Assembly: GCF_000350225.1 (NCBI RefSeq)
Contig: NW_005179046.1
Span: forward strand, 230,945 to 294,944
DNA length: 64,000 nucleotides
Origin: Chondrus crispus
Taxonomy: Eukaryota > Rhodophyta > Florideophyceae > Gigartinales > Gigartinaceae
Direction of reading: 5' to 3'
Part shown: in pieces, positions 1-10,820 of the stretch
How the letters are laid out: every line of letters begins with the position of its first letter
Numbering within the stretch: position 1 is the first letter of the stretch
Notes under the pieces: model-generated
Database searches by the model: none
The model's input: the letters and a program-made list of their open reading frames with translations, nothing else
What the model was told of the DNA's origin: nothing
Program-made: the position numbers and the translations under genes

Positions 1-552
1 CTCCGTCGCGGGCGTGTACGCGTGCACGACGGCGAAGCCGTCCCGGCGCCCCGGCTCCAGCACCGTCGGCACGGACACCAGCACAACGTTGTCCGGCGAC
101 GCGATCCCGCGCGACCAGTCCTCGACGGACACGTAGTTGGCCTCGAGCGCGTAGGGGATCTTGGCGCGCACCGCCGGAGTCAGCTCGATGGCCAGGTGCA
201 GGTGCACGAACGACGGGCACATGGGCGTGTCGGCCGACTTGGCCGCCTTGGGCTCGCGCGCCTCGTCCGAGAAAAGCGAGGGGAAGTCCAACGAGGACAC
301 GTTGCTAATCACGCCCTCCTTCGCCATGACCTTCTCCCCGGACTTCAACCTGACACCAACCGCCCTCCGCGCGTCCCCCGCGCCCTCGACCAAGATTTTA
401 TCGACAGGCGCGCTGGTGCGCACGACCGAGGCGTTGCGTTGCACGGCGTGCACGAGGGCGTCGACAATGCCCGCGGCGCCGCCGACGGGGTGCTCCAGCA
501 CGGAGTCGGAGTGGGTTGAGGCGGCGGTGGTGGCGGTCCACTCGCTGAACAT
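1..552 (-). CDS. Carotenoid isomerase-like (CRTISO/phytoene-desaturase family) fragment
   Basis: Minus-strand reading from the Met at 552 gives about 184 residues that run off the left edge. It shows the layout of the substrate-binding half of CRTISO-type FAD oxidoreductases: MFSEW, then a Pro-Val-Gly-Gly segment, an NAD/FAD-fold strand-helix (GIVDALVHAVQ), GVRLKSGEKV, VISNVSSLDF and, near the edge, the HLHLAIEL and HAYTPATE stretches typical of this family. Such enzymes isomerise or desaturate carotenoids in plastids. MFSEW is normally deep inside the protein, so the N-terminal half with the dinucleotide-binding GxGxxG is missing. An in-frame TAA lies 12 codons upstream of the Met, and an AG (about 565) could be a splice acceptor. 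Either an upstream exon lies elsewhere or this is a 5'-truncated copy. GC is much higher than in the adjoining DNA, as expected for a host gene. The family is fairly sure; intactness is unknown. Confidence 0.68.
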   Translation of the reverse strand, partial: MFSEWTATTAASTHSDSVLEHPVGGAAGIVDALVHAVQRNASVVRTSAPVDKILVEGAGDARRAVGVRLKSGEKVMAKEGVISNVSSLDFPSLFSDEAREPKAAKSADTPMCPSFVHLHLAIELTPAVRAKIPYALEANYVSVEDWSRGIASPDNVVLVSVPTVLEPGRRDGFAVVHAYTPATE

Positions 553-599
553 GAAAGCGAGTGGCTTTTTCGGACACCGTCGGATCCCTTATGTTTGAC

Positions 600-2190
600 T
601 GGGCCTGGGAAACCTCTACCCGCGAGAGCCTCTGAACTGCATGGCGTAGGCAACCAATATTTCTCTTACCTAGCTGGAATGCATTCTGCATTCCAACTCG
701 CACTGCTTTCTGGTTTCAGCAAATAATTTAGTCTATTGAAGTCATGTTGGCTTTGTCTTTAAATACGCAGACGATAGTCTCACGATGATCGGAATTACAA
801 ATTGTTTTGTTTTATTGCCTGATGAGCGCAGAGAGTAACTAGGTGATCCCTTGGCTGGTCAAGTACACGACAGTAGGCTTCGGTCACCCTAAAAATTAGT
901 TCAAGCACATTTATCGAAAAGTGATGGCTGCCATGCTTGACGAAGATTTCAACGATGCATTTGTACAAGCAATTCAGTTAGGGGCGCTGCGAGGAACTGT
1001 ATTCTTTGGGTTACCAATACACGGATGTTCAGGGGGTGTGAACATCTCGTTGTGATGGAATTGGGCATGGCGAGAGGATTTGTTCCTGGTAACAGAAAAT
1101 AAGGGTGAGGCATGCCCTTGATGATAAATTTATTGAAAGACGCAGAGTTGTGGCTGGATTGTAATGAATCTTTCATCAAGAAGGACGGGAATTTTTAACC
1201 ACGTTGATTTCGTCCAGCGTCTCAGGAGTAGATAATGTAGCACTGTAGACGAATGCGCTATTATAGTATACAGGCCCTTGCCGGAAAGTCTCGATGGAGG
1301 GCAGCGGATGCGGAAGAGGCGATTTTAGAAATACACATAATGTTTTGTAGACTTGCCAAATAACAAGACGTGTCAAATGTCAGATAATAATCGACAATGT
1401 CCTGGACACTCCGCAAATAGTTACCCTTCCTCTCCATGACATGAAATTGGTTCGTCGTCTCCGATACTTATTCCTTTACAAACATGGAAGTCATAGTCTT
1501 ATAAATACAAGAGTAGCAACTATAAACAGAAGGGAGAAAAGGACACAATCCCACTTTCTTCAACAATGTTTACACGACTATTTGAGTCTCATGAGGCCAC
1601 TTCCCAACTTTGTCGCCCTGCTTCCAGACTATAATTATTGTTGGTGACGAAAATGCATCCCGTGCGCGTATAGTGTCCAGCTCCAGTTGACTTGACTGGG
1701 TGCCAACAGGTTGTTTTGCGTCTTGATCCGATGATTGTATGCGGCACAGTACCGCTCGGCTGTGAGAAGGCCATTTCGGCTGTACGTTACTACAAAACAG
1801 AACATGTTTCTGGTGCGGAGGGCAGCTTTACTGTTCATCTTCAGGGCTTTTCAATTCCAAGGGTAAACTTTACATGCAGTCAAGATTTCTCACGAAAGCT
1901 TTTTGGCCCGACTTTCCTGAAAATGACCGGAAAAAAGTAATATTCATCACAGGGCTCATGAACTCTCCTACTTACCATACTTAGTGAGGGTGTGGGTAAG
2001 TCACTGTTGTCGTATTGCTGATGTGCTATCAACAATCACCAGTCATTGCTGCCTACCGTTTTGTCCCTCCTTCTGCTGGCCAATGACCTCCGTTCTGTTT
2101 GTTTCTTTGTCGCACCGGACTGAAGGCGCATACCCTTTTGTTCGTAGATATCCACGGATCCTCCGAGACATCCTCGCCAGTTAGCTGCAA
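600..2190. other. Intergenic stretch, no recognised gene
   Basis: Only short ORFs without recognisable motifs are present. Base composition falls from GC-rich to moderate right after the carotenoid-isomerase fragment. No LTR, inverted repeat or RNA gene was seen. Confidence 0.5.
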
Positions 2191-2191
2191 A

Positions 2192-2265
2192 GAGCTATTT
2201 TTCCGACCTGTACGTAGTACGTACAGGTCGGAAAAATAGCTCGACAGTACGTACTACGTACTGTC
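2192..2265. repeat. Two adjacent perfect palindromes
   Basis: Positions 2192-2242 form a perfect 51-nt inverted repeat (25-nt arms around a central G at 2217). It is followed without spacing by a second perfect palindrome at 2243-2265 (11-nt arms, one central base). Both centres are built on CGTAGTACG/CGTACTACG. They lie about 140 bp upstream of the next ORF. No flanking duplication is visible, so there is no direct evidence of a mobile element. Confidence 0.85.
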
Positions 2266-2403
2266 TCTACCACGTTCAAACATTTACATTCTGGAAACAG
2301 AAATCACCTTACACCGGAGGCTGGTGGGTTTCTAGACACGCATCTCGAATCTTAACCGGATGATAATAGCAAATAGCGTGTTTGTTGCATCAACACCAAA
2401 ATC

Positions 2404-3837
2404 GTGGGGATATCCCAAGATAGTTTAAATACATCATGTGGAGTCTCAGACCATCGCCCACTTGCACAGTCTCTACATCACAAGCAGTCACATCCAAAGC
2501 TTAAGCTTTCATCATTTGTGGGACCCGCTCTTGAAAACAGCATCATGGAGCAAAATACTATACCTATCAATGTTTCGCTCCCCATTTCCGAGGTCTTCTT
2601 CAGCAATGAAGAATTGGAAAACTCTTTCATTTCACTCTTCACTCTGATCATCATCTATCTCATCAATATAGTCATCGTCACCATGCTTCGTCATCGCGGA
2701 GAGGCAAACGAACTCCAAGTCGGCAACTACTTTGATATGGTCGCGTACAATGAAATCTTCGATCTCACCACCTGGATAAAGTGGCTCAGACTGCAACCCG
2801 AACTCAGCATCTGCAAGGCTAATAATACCAGTATGAAACCGTCCCGGCAAGTCGCTAGGAGGCGCATATGCAAGGCAGTCCTGTTGAACGGGTTAGCAGT
2901 TGCATTACAGCTCGCTCTACTGTTTTTTTTTAGCCAAGAAGTGACTCCATTGAAATCCGACAATGTCGGTGTAGTCGTCAAGTACGCACACGATGGCCTG
3001 ACGAGGGTCCGAAGTGGAAATTGCCTAATTTCAACGCCCGACAAGCGCAGAGAACAACTGGGTGGTGTCTTTTCGTCGTGCGTTTCTGTGACACCTACGA
3101 ATCAGAAGCCCCTGAATGGAAACGTTGACTATAAATTTGTACGTGGAGGCAGCACCCTCCTCATGATATATACGGCAGGAGGGGCTACGATCATGTCCAA
3201 AATTCAGTTTAGGCACATTTTTGAAAACGTTCTTGCTACTAAGCTCGACGACAATGTCAATGAGGTGTTCATGCAAGCATTCTTAGACTGGGCCGCCGCG
3301 AAGAACTGCACTCTTTCGGATCCAAACATACGGTCGTTCAGCGGGTGTAGTAATCTTGATGTGGTTGAGCTGGGGCTTGCGGCTGCGGAAGCGACAGGAT
3401 TCGTTGGTGGTAACAGCACGTTAGGAGTTGTGCAAAACCTTGAAGAACAAGCGTTTGTTGAAAAACGTGGAGTAATCGTTGGTTCGTTCTCTTCCACCAA
3501 GCTAAAGATTATGTATCTACCTATTTTTGTGGGGGTCATTCTTCTAGTCTGTTTGCCTACGAGCACATTTCTAGACGGCAACCCTCAGGCAATAGTGAAC
3601 TTACTGATCATTGAAAAAGCCAAGAAGCCGACTAGCTGGCCCTACTTATTTGTGGATGACGGCCGTATATCTGTGGTGAAGTGGCTGGACGAGAAAGGAC
3701 AGGAACATATTGGTACGAGTGTGCCCGAAGGCATGGAAAAAGTGCAGGAGGAGTTTGAAGAGGGTGTTACCATGGCAGGATTGCCAATGGCGCGTAGATC
3801 TGAAAAAAAGAGGCATTCATGGAAATGTTGGCCGTGA
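2404..3837 (+). CDS. Hypothetical protein with three predicted membrane segments
   Basis: Uninterrupted ORF of 477 residues; I do not recognise the family. The second Met at 2545 (MEQNTIPINV) would give a 430-residue protein and may be the true start, because the first 47 residues are low in hydrophobic order. Hydrophobic segments at about residues 74-95, 157-176 and 367-387 look like membrane helices. The roughly 190-residue loop between the second and third contains several Cys and NxS/T sites (such as NCT and NST), so it may be luminal or extracellular. The tail is basic (RRSEKKRHS). There are no frameshifts, in contrast with the transposons nearby, so it is probably a host or lineage-specific gene. 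Confidence 0.55.
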   Translation: MGISQDSLNTSCGVSDHRPLAQSLHHKQSHPKLKLSSFVGPALENSIMEQNTIPINVSLPISEVFFSNEELENSFISLFTLIIIYLINIVIVTMLRHRGEANELQVGNYFDMVAYNEIFDLTTWIKWLRLQPELSICKANNTSMKPSRQVARRRICKAVLLNGLAVALQLALLFFFSQEVTPLKSDNVGVVVKYAHDGLTRVRSGNCLISTPDKRREQLGGVFSSCVSVTPTNQKPLNGNVDYKFVRGGSTLLMIYTAGGATIMSKIQFRHIFENVLATKLDDNVNEVFMQAFLDWAAAKNCTLSDPNIRSFSGCSNLDVVELGLAAAEATGFVGGNSTLGVVQNLEEQAFVEKRGVIVGSFSSTKLKIMYLPIFVGVILLVCLPTSTFLDGNPQAIVNLLIIEKAKKPTSWPYLFVDDGRISVVKWLDEKGQEHIGTSVPEGMEKVQEEFEEGVTMAGLPMARRSEKKRHSWKCWP

Positions 3838-4846
3838 GGCGTTGGTTAGTTGTGCCCAGGACTGGAATGCAACAGATTGCTGTCCAGAAGACTCTGGTAT
3901 TTTCATTCTCTACAGTAACGTCAGTTAGCTTTGTGGTACTGGAGGCATCGGTTTGTCCAAACCTTAATTTTAAAAGACTCTACGTATTGTCTCACGGCTG
4001 GCAAAATTATGGCCCAATATCCCTACTGTTCGTAAAGTACACTCCAGTGTACTTCTGAATGAAACCAAAAATTCCCATATATGTTCCAAAGTACACTACA
4101 GCTTTGACGGCGTCATCGTCGGCGTGCAGTGAGTACAAATCGTGCGTATATTAGGGGGACGCACAGTGTGTGCCCAAGCATTTCCGTGACAAAACTCACT
4201 TTTTGTGCACAAAAAAGAAAAATATGACTCGGACACAAAAAATAATTTCCGGAGGATCGCAATGTACCATGGGGACACAAAACAGTCGTTCCTTTTTCCC
4301 TTTTTAGGAGCCAATTGAAGCCACATTTTCTTTCAATCATGCTATTCATTCTGCGTCTGGTGCTAAACTTCCCAACACAACTTTAAATATTGAAAACGGA
4401 TTTCAGGAAGAGCTGCCACTGTGAAAGAACGGGAACGATGAGGTTAGTAGTAACCGCGCTCGTCGCGCGCAGTGGCTGGGGAAAGGAGTTGCGAGAGTGA
4501 AGAGGACGGGATACTTGGGATTGAGAGTCTCGAGACTTTTTCGCAGGCACTGTCAGAGGGTAGCAAGGTACTCCCGAGGATCGGCCGGGATACCGCCGTC
4601 GGACTTTTATCTCGCCGGATTTCCCGCCGGCGCGTCGAACGGATAATTTCCCTTTTTCCAGATTTAGGGATAAACAAATAAACTTCAATTTCTAGCTTCT
4701 CACAGCCACGCCCCTCTGCGTGCGCCTAACTCCTGTTGCCGCCCGCCGTCTTCCTTACGGCGTCTGTCGTCCAAGAAGAGCCTGATCTTGTGGGTTCTAA
4801 ACCGCCAACACCCGCGGCATGAACAACCACGACCGCAGAAAGCCAA
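3838..4846. other. Intergenic; one short hairpin
   Basis: No supported gene. A near-perfect hairpin (AAGTACACT / AGTGTACTT, 2-nt loop) is at 4035-4054, and its AAGTACACT half recurs near 4089. A GC-rich block at about 4455-4640 has short ORFs on both strands that I do not trust. Confidence 0.4.
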
Positions 4847-7231
4847 ATGGCTGCAGCTAGAGCGTCACAAAGCAGGAAACAGTCATGAATACAGATTAAA
4901 GCGTACGAGGACGCAATATTGCTAGAAGAAGAGCAAAGGGACGAGGAAGAGGGAGAGGACGAGGCAGGGGCGTACGAAGAGGAGCTGCGGCTACAGGGCG
5001 AAACCACGAATACCCTTCCCGATGATGGAGCCTCAAAAGCGGCAACTTCATACGGTAATGTTGAAACGAGGGTATTGTAATAGCATTTTATCGGAGCGCA
5101 CTCGACTGTTCGTCCGCTCAGCCGTCGGAAACACCAAAAATGAACCGCTGGCTCACAGTTCACCCTCCACGCGTACAGAGCATCTTGTCATTGTGTTGAA
5201 AGAACTACTGCAACAGTGCAGGATTTGGATGAACGAGCGAATCGCTCTTTTCGAAACTCCTTCTTCTACAATTGGTATGAGTGACCTTTATCGATTCGTC
5301 TCAACATTGTTACTGTCACACTCAACTGGCCTTAGTCTGTCTCGGACCATTTCGTTGCTTGCAGAGCTTGGTTTGATGGCTTCGCCACTCGAACGTATGC
5401 CGTACATTGGACAGAACATTCGGTATCACTCAGCCACCGGCTGCACCCAATCTGAACAGAACGATTGGCTAGCTCAACGCGACCAGACGCATAGTGTTTC
5501 CCGGTTTGAAAGCGCAGTCTTCAGGATGGCGCAGAAAAATTCTAACGGCCATCTAAACCTTTGCGACGCTTGACTATGATCTTAATAGCACACGTGCCAG
5601 AGATAACCAGGTAAAGACGTTAAGCTCACGGAAGGCTGATCTTGAGGGACATACAGCCGAAGCCGTCCCAGACGCTTTGGTTAAAGTCACTTTGATGGTT
5701 CACTACCGTCGTCGTGGAAAATGGCATTCAACTAACATGGCAAAGTTGTTCAAATGTTTAATGGGATGGCTATCATTACATGGTCAAATTATCACTGCAG
5801 ACCGAGTATACGGTGATTTGTCCCTCATTTGCATCCTTCTGCAACATGGAATTGGTTCTATTACATTTCTTCCGAATCATCTATTGCGATGCTATCCTTT
5901 TGTGGGCAGCTCATACTTAAACGTCGGAAGATACGACGATGAAGCGTCCAGATATTCTGAATCCATACGTGTACCTGATGCAGCTGCCAATAATGCGGCT
6001 GTTCGGTGTTCTTTCGTAGGGGCAGTTTCTGAAGAAGGCACTTCCGAACATCAAGCTTTAGAACATCCAGCCAGTCAAAATCTCGCCGACTGCCGCCGGG
6101 CATTTATTATTGATGATGGCCCAGATTGGGGTCCGGCTTCTTTTTTGCAACAAAAACGTCAATTCTATCAATTCTTGTGACTCTGCAAGCTCTTCTATAA
6201 ATTCCCAAATCGCTGCCATTTCCGTACTGGAGATAGGAACCGATAAGTACAGCAATTTGGTAAGGTTTATGTACACAGTCCCTTCCTCCGTACGAGAAGG
6301 TTTAGAGACTTGGATTCCCGTTCCGAAAACAGCACCGGTTAATCATTTCCTGTTTGGAAAACGAGATGACTTTGGAAGACTTGTCAACCCTCCTAGGCAG
6401 CCAGCCACCGAGAAAGAAGAATAGAACGTCACCGTCTGGACCATTGCCAAGTCCTTACAATTGGGCAGAGGAGCACTGACTGGTTTCTTTTACGCCAGTT
6501 TCGAGTTACTGGTACTAGTGCAGGAACGGTACTTCTTCTGAATAGGAACGTTCGTAATTATGTGGGTCTGCCACTGCAACCTGATCCTCCCGAGAAAACA
6601 GTATTGGAGACATTACAGTCCTTATCAAAAAGCTGGTTCAGCTCATCAAGGTCTACTGAAGCCATGATGACGGGCACGTCAAACAAAAGGGCTTTGTTTG
6701 CTGCAGTTTCAGCAAAAGATTTTGTACTTTGCTTGTGCGAGTGCTGTATAATGGCGATGCTTGAGATTGGGTGGCTTGCCTGTTCCCAGGATGTACTTGG
6801 AATAATTGATATTACTAAGCTAAAATTCAATCAGTCTAATGCTCAAGAATTCCCTGTCGACGAATGCTGTGAGTGGTTTTCAAGTTTGGAAATTAAGACC
6901 AGTGTGGCTGAGTCAAGTCTTGACAAGTCAATTGGAAGGGCGACCGTGGATGTCAATACATGTACCGTTGGAGACACTCATTTCCCGGAGTATATCCCAC
7001 AAGGACACAATGGGCAACTATTGCATCAAATGCTTGTTCTAGCAGTTAACTACTGCATCTAGGTAGGTGCAGCGGAAGATAGTATCATGTACATCGCAGT
7101 TGTTTATTGTCCGCCTCCTATCATTTCTAATTGCGAAAACGCAATGAAAGCGCGTGTACAAGGCGCAGTGTCATGGGCACATGATAGAAGCCCGACAATA
7201 CCGACTTTTGTAACCTCAGACCTGCGACTGT
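4847..7231 (+). pseudogene. piggyBac-like transposase with PD-(D/E)XK-like C-terminus, decayed
   Basis: Degenerate coding region read through several frames: 4847-5060 (in-frame TGA, then an acidic Glu-rich segment), 5022-5573, 5677-6180, 6110-6424, 6562-7062, and on past an in-frame TAG to 7231. Around 5575-5860 it carries LDYDL...TRARDNQVKTLSSRKAD and TADRVYG, then CYPFVG. These align in order with SLDDD, AADRSYN and YPFVFG of element D (50405-51403, minus strand) and look like the first two acids of a DDE_Tnp_1_7/piggyBac-type core. The last part keeps SNKRALF, WLACSQD and LEIKT, matching the INEVQVL, LARSPDG and IEVKT spacing of the nuclease-like domain in element D. The family-A LTR at 7229 truncates it. 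No terminal repeats were found. It is a dead copy. Confidence 0.62.
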
Positions 7232-7868
7232 AGCATAAACATCCCACAGGCGAAGGTGGTGTTGCTAACAGTTCAACGGTACACTCGATGGGCGGGAAGG
7301 CGGGGCCTCTACCTGCTTACAGAACAGGGCACGGGCCCGGTAGCGGTGTAGTAGAACGGGTCGGGGTAGGACGCTCGCACGTGCGAGCGGATCGAAGCCT
7401 CGACGCCCCGGAGCAGCGATGGGTGACGTACCAGCGCTAACGGGCAGAGGCCGATCCCGGCTCGCTCGCGTACCGGCCCGTCCCGACCCGTGCGGTTCCT
7501 CTCTAACGCGCGGTCTGTGGAGTCGCGCTAATTACAGTAAGCAGGAGGGTAGCTCGACGGTGAAAGATCCTGCCCAAGCTACCTTGGTCCCGACCGCCAT
7601 CGACCCCCTCCTAGTATTAATATATGGTCGAGTATCATACTATATTACAGTACCGAGCTACAGTAGCGTATAGTACTACTGTAACCAGTGCGGGTCGTCC
7701 CGCACTGTAACACTGTCAGCCAACGGGGCTGACAGCACACGGTTCGTACACGTGTGCGGGCGGGCACGTGTGCTGTAAGATGGGCGCGAGTGCGGACTGC
7801 AAGGTTCGTACCTTACAGAGTAAATCTAATTCTAAGTCAAATATACAGTGGTTGGCAATTATGCTACA
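7229..7868 (-). mobile_element. LTR of Ty3/gypsy family A (640 bp)
   Basis: Bounded by TGTAGCATAA at 7229 and TTATGCTACA at 7868, a 10-bp inverted terminal repeat that includes the canonical TG...CA. Orientation is set by comparison with the LTRs that abut gag at 25207 and 33221: the end reading GGGATGTTTATGCTACA is the LTR 3' end, so this copy points left. A TATATTAA box-like motif lies near 7616 in that orientation. The LTR contains an array of short hairpins (see 7686-7818). It interrupts the piggyBac-like pseudogene to its left. Confidence 0.75.
7686..7818. repeat. Array of short hairpins inside the LTR
   Basis: Consecutive stem-loops: CAGTGCGGG-TCGT-CCCGCACTG (7686-7707), CTGTCAGCC/GGCTGACAG (7713-7735), GCACACG/CGTGTGC (7735-7756) and CTGCAAGGT-TCGT-ACCTTACAG (7797-7818). 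Equivalent hairpins occur at matching positions of the other LTR copies, for example 21907-21930, 24735-24756 and 11399-11419, with different stem or loop bases. Confidence 0.75.
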
Positions 7869-7886
7869 GGGGCCCCCTTAAGGGTG
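7869..7886 (-). promoter_or_regulatory. Polypurine tract next to a family-A LTR
   Basis: On the minus strand CCCTTAAGGGGGCCCC directly precedes the LTR start TGTAGCATAA at 7868. A matching tract, CTTAAGGGGGGGCC, occurs at 13553-13567 after the chromodomain of element A. This is the expected plus-strand primer site upstream of a 3' LTR. Confidence 0.6.
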
Positions 7887-7921
7887 ACCGTTCGCGTTCA
7901 CAGCGGCTTGGAGAGGTGACC

Positions 7922-9364
7922 ATGTCGATCCTCGTAACTAACCGGGACGTGTCCGAGATCGTGAGCACGCCGTCCCTCCCTTCGGGGCCGTGCCCAACCC
8001 GCCATCGGGCCTCTGCTACCCTGTCGTGCCGTCTTCTTCTTATCACCGGCGGCGTCACGCTCGACTGCGCAATCCCGCCTTCCCCGTACTTCCTGCTACT
8101 CCTCCGCGTGTTCCTCGCGCCCTCGCCCCGCGTCCTTCATTTTATTTTCGTCGGGCACCCGTGGGGGCCTTTGTTTTTGCCGTGCAGCTCTACCCTTGAT
8201 CCGTCGATGTCCGCGCCTCCCGAGGGTCCGTCCGGGGCAATCCCGTCGTTGGATGTCAACGCCGTCCCGCATGGAGGAGACTCCTCTCGTCAGCTCGAGC
8301 TGACGTCACGACCCTGGGCTACGTTGCCGCTTTTTCAGAAGTCGCAGGGCGCCGGGGAATCGTCCCTGTTGATGGAGTTGGTTCCCGCCTCCTCGCCCCC
8401 TGGCTCGCGTTCAGTCGTCTCCGCCGTCGTTCGGGGCTTGTTCCCGGCCGGGGAGAGAGACGATGCCATGACGAAGTGGTTCGGGTCGCCCCTCGAGCTG
8501 TTCGCACCGCTACCAGTCGAGCTTCCTCGATATCCGTGGCACCGTTTCGCCTGTTCCCGGGTGGCGGTGGGCGAGCTACTGTCCCATGCTCGCCTCCGCC
8601 CCGACCTGCTACGCGTTCGTCGAGTTTGAGAGGCAGGTGGAACGGAGGAAGCGTATTTGATATCGGCGCCTCTCACCGCGGACGGCGTCGGCGCGGCGTG
8701 CCAGATTCCAGACGCCATCCACAGCGAACGGACCTTCGCGTATAGCGGGGGTGAGGTCGACTATGTCCATCACATGGCGTCCTATTTTTCCGACCCCGAC
8801 CGCAGCGGTCCTCGTCGATTCATCCTGTCCGGCGTGTCGCGGTTGTATGTCAGCCCCCTACCGTATGCCTATTCCAAGGTAAGGGCTGCGCTGCAAAAAT
8901 CCGCATGCTTCTTGATGCATTTGCACGGCGTCGCCCTCGCCCCACATGATTGGGCCGTCCACCGTCGATCTTACGAAGAAGATGGGCGGGTCCTTCGCGC
9001 CTCCTCCTTTGAGAAGGGGCTTTCCATCCGGGAGTTCCCTCCCCTCCACGTCATCTTAATTGAGGGACTCCCTTCCCTGGGAGTGCATTCTCTTCTCCCC
9101 TTCATCCTAAAGCACTTCGGATTCTTGTGCACCAACTCGCGGCACCCCGTCTACGCGGACGTGATTTACAACCTGGAAAGAGAATGGGCGTGGTCATTGG
9201 GAAACGCCCTCATGAACGAGGTGTCCGTGCAGGAACGCTTGTACGTGCAACCGCCGGAGGTGCTGCAGTGTTCGTGGAGGGTAGCTGCAGACCTCCCTGC
9301 GTTCCCTTACACCCCCTCGAACGGAGCTATGCGCACGTATCCTGGTCGTGTACGGCGGTATTAG
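7922..9364 (+). pseudogene. Unknown ORF inside LTR-flanked segment, one in-frame stop
   Basis: A single reading frame runs from the ATG at 7922 (or the alternative ATG at 8207, MSAPPEGPSG) to 9364, broken only by a TGA at 8627-8629. The downstream half (8657-9364, about 235 residues) has a protein-like composition with mixed hydrophobic and charged segments, for example FILSGVSRLYVSPLPYAY and HVILIEGLPSLGVHS. I recognise no family. It is oriented opposite to the flanking LTRs, so it is antisense to the inferred retroelement. GC content is high, as for host coding sequence. It may be captured host sequence or an element-specific antisense ORF; the function is unknown. Confidence 0.4.
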
Positions 9365-10820
9365 AATTGATGCCCCGCGCCGACGCGGTGCCGGAACGCA
9401 ACCGTCGCCCTTGGACAGATTTCACTACCAGCGACCGCAGCACCTTCCTCGCCTACCATCTGGCGGCAGACGCCTTGTCGCGCGCCTTACTCCGAAAGTG
9501 CCCTCCCTAGGCCGTCCTGTACGCGGTGGCGGCGTCGGGTTCGCCACACGAGAGTCCCAAAGAAAGCGCTATCGGGACTTGGATAGCGAGGCGGCGGCTC
9601 TTGCGGACAAGGGCACGATCCCATTACAACTTCTCACCGTTCGCAACGGCGTTAACGGCTCCCTGGAGTTGCCTTCCGTCCTCTCGGTTCCGCTTTTCCA
9701 CCCCCCAGAGAGTGGAGGTTCGCGCGACGAGTCTGCTACTCGTCACCTCATGTTGGCACGTGCCGACTTCAGAGCCGTTCCGGGCTTAGCATGGGCCTTG
9801 GGGGCCTCAACGGATCGCCCTTGGCAGGTCAGCGGCCTTCTGCGTGCACTCGCAGCGTGATATCTATCACGAAGCGAGGAGGCCCGCCCCGTTGGTTCTG
9901 AGGGCGAATCGTATGTGTCGGACTTACGTCGACTACAGCACGAAATTGGGGCCCTGCCTGAAGCCTCCGTCGGACAGGCGAGCGCCCTCCAGCGATCCAA
10001 CGCCGAACGGGATCGCTACCGTCGGGAGCGCAATGAGCTTCGAGCCCTCCGCGTTGGTGCTCTGCTCGCTCCTCGTCATTCCAAGCGCGACCCATACGAG
10101 TACCGAGGGTACGAACCCCCTCGGATCAACGGGGCCGCGACGGCGGCCTGCACGGCGCCTCGTCGGCCGCTGGGCGCGGCGGTGGCGATGCCTCTGCTCG
10201 CCGAAGTAGGACCGGAAGTGCCCCGGCACCCGAGTTACTGCCCCTCAAACCCCTACGCATCGGGCCCGGCGTCATCGCCGAACGGTCCGGAGCAGTGCTC
10301 GAGGTGCTGCGATAGCTCGAGCCCTTCCTTTTTTAAACCCACTGGGGCATCTTGGTCCTGCGATGGACTCCCGTGGGGAGTTCCTTGCCGTAGTCATTCA
10401 TCAGGACCTCTCCTTACTTCCTTCTTCTGCCGTACAGAACTTTCTCTATTTTTCGTCTCTCCACCTCGTAGTCTCTTTACCAGGGCCTCTGCCGTGAGTC
10501 GCCTCATGGCGAGCGCCGATTCTCCTTTCTTTCGCGTTAGCGTGTCCTTCAACGTTCGGTCGTGGATACCACTCCCCTACTCTCTTGGCCGTGGTTTCCG
10601 AGGTCGTAGGCCAGCACGTGCTCACGCGCCTACTTGTCCTATTTCCAAATTTCATTCGCCCATCTTCAAATTACTCGCCGTCGGGCGTGACGACACTAAT
10701 CGTCGAGCACTCCGCTATATATTTTTTTGTCGAGGCACGCCCCGGCTCGTCCTTTTGCGGCAGTATTGCTGTGGCTTTCCCAGGAGGCACCAAGCGAGAG
10801 TACACGCGGCTGTAGCATGA
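9348..10820 (+). pseudogene. Second unknown ORF, possible continuation of the antisense cargo
   Basis: One frame runs from about 9348 to 10820 with an in-frame TGA at 9858-9860. Around 9897-10080 it encodes a heptad-like, charged stretch (DLRRLQHEIGALPEAS, then SNAERDRYRRERNELRAL) that looks like a coiled coil. The remainder is Pro/Ser-rich and may not be coding. It lies in a different frame from the upstream ORF, so a frameshift or a separate gene is possible. No homology recognised. Confidence 0.3.

Noticed and set aside
4726..5163. Minus-strand Ser/Ala-rich ORF
   Set aside because: Antisense shadow of the acidic Glu-rich N-terminus of the piggyBac-like pseudogene.
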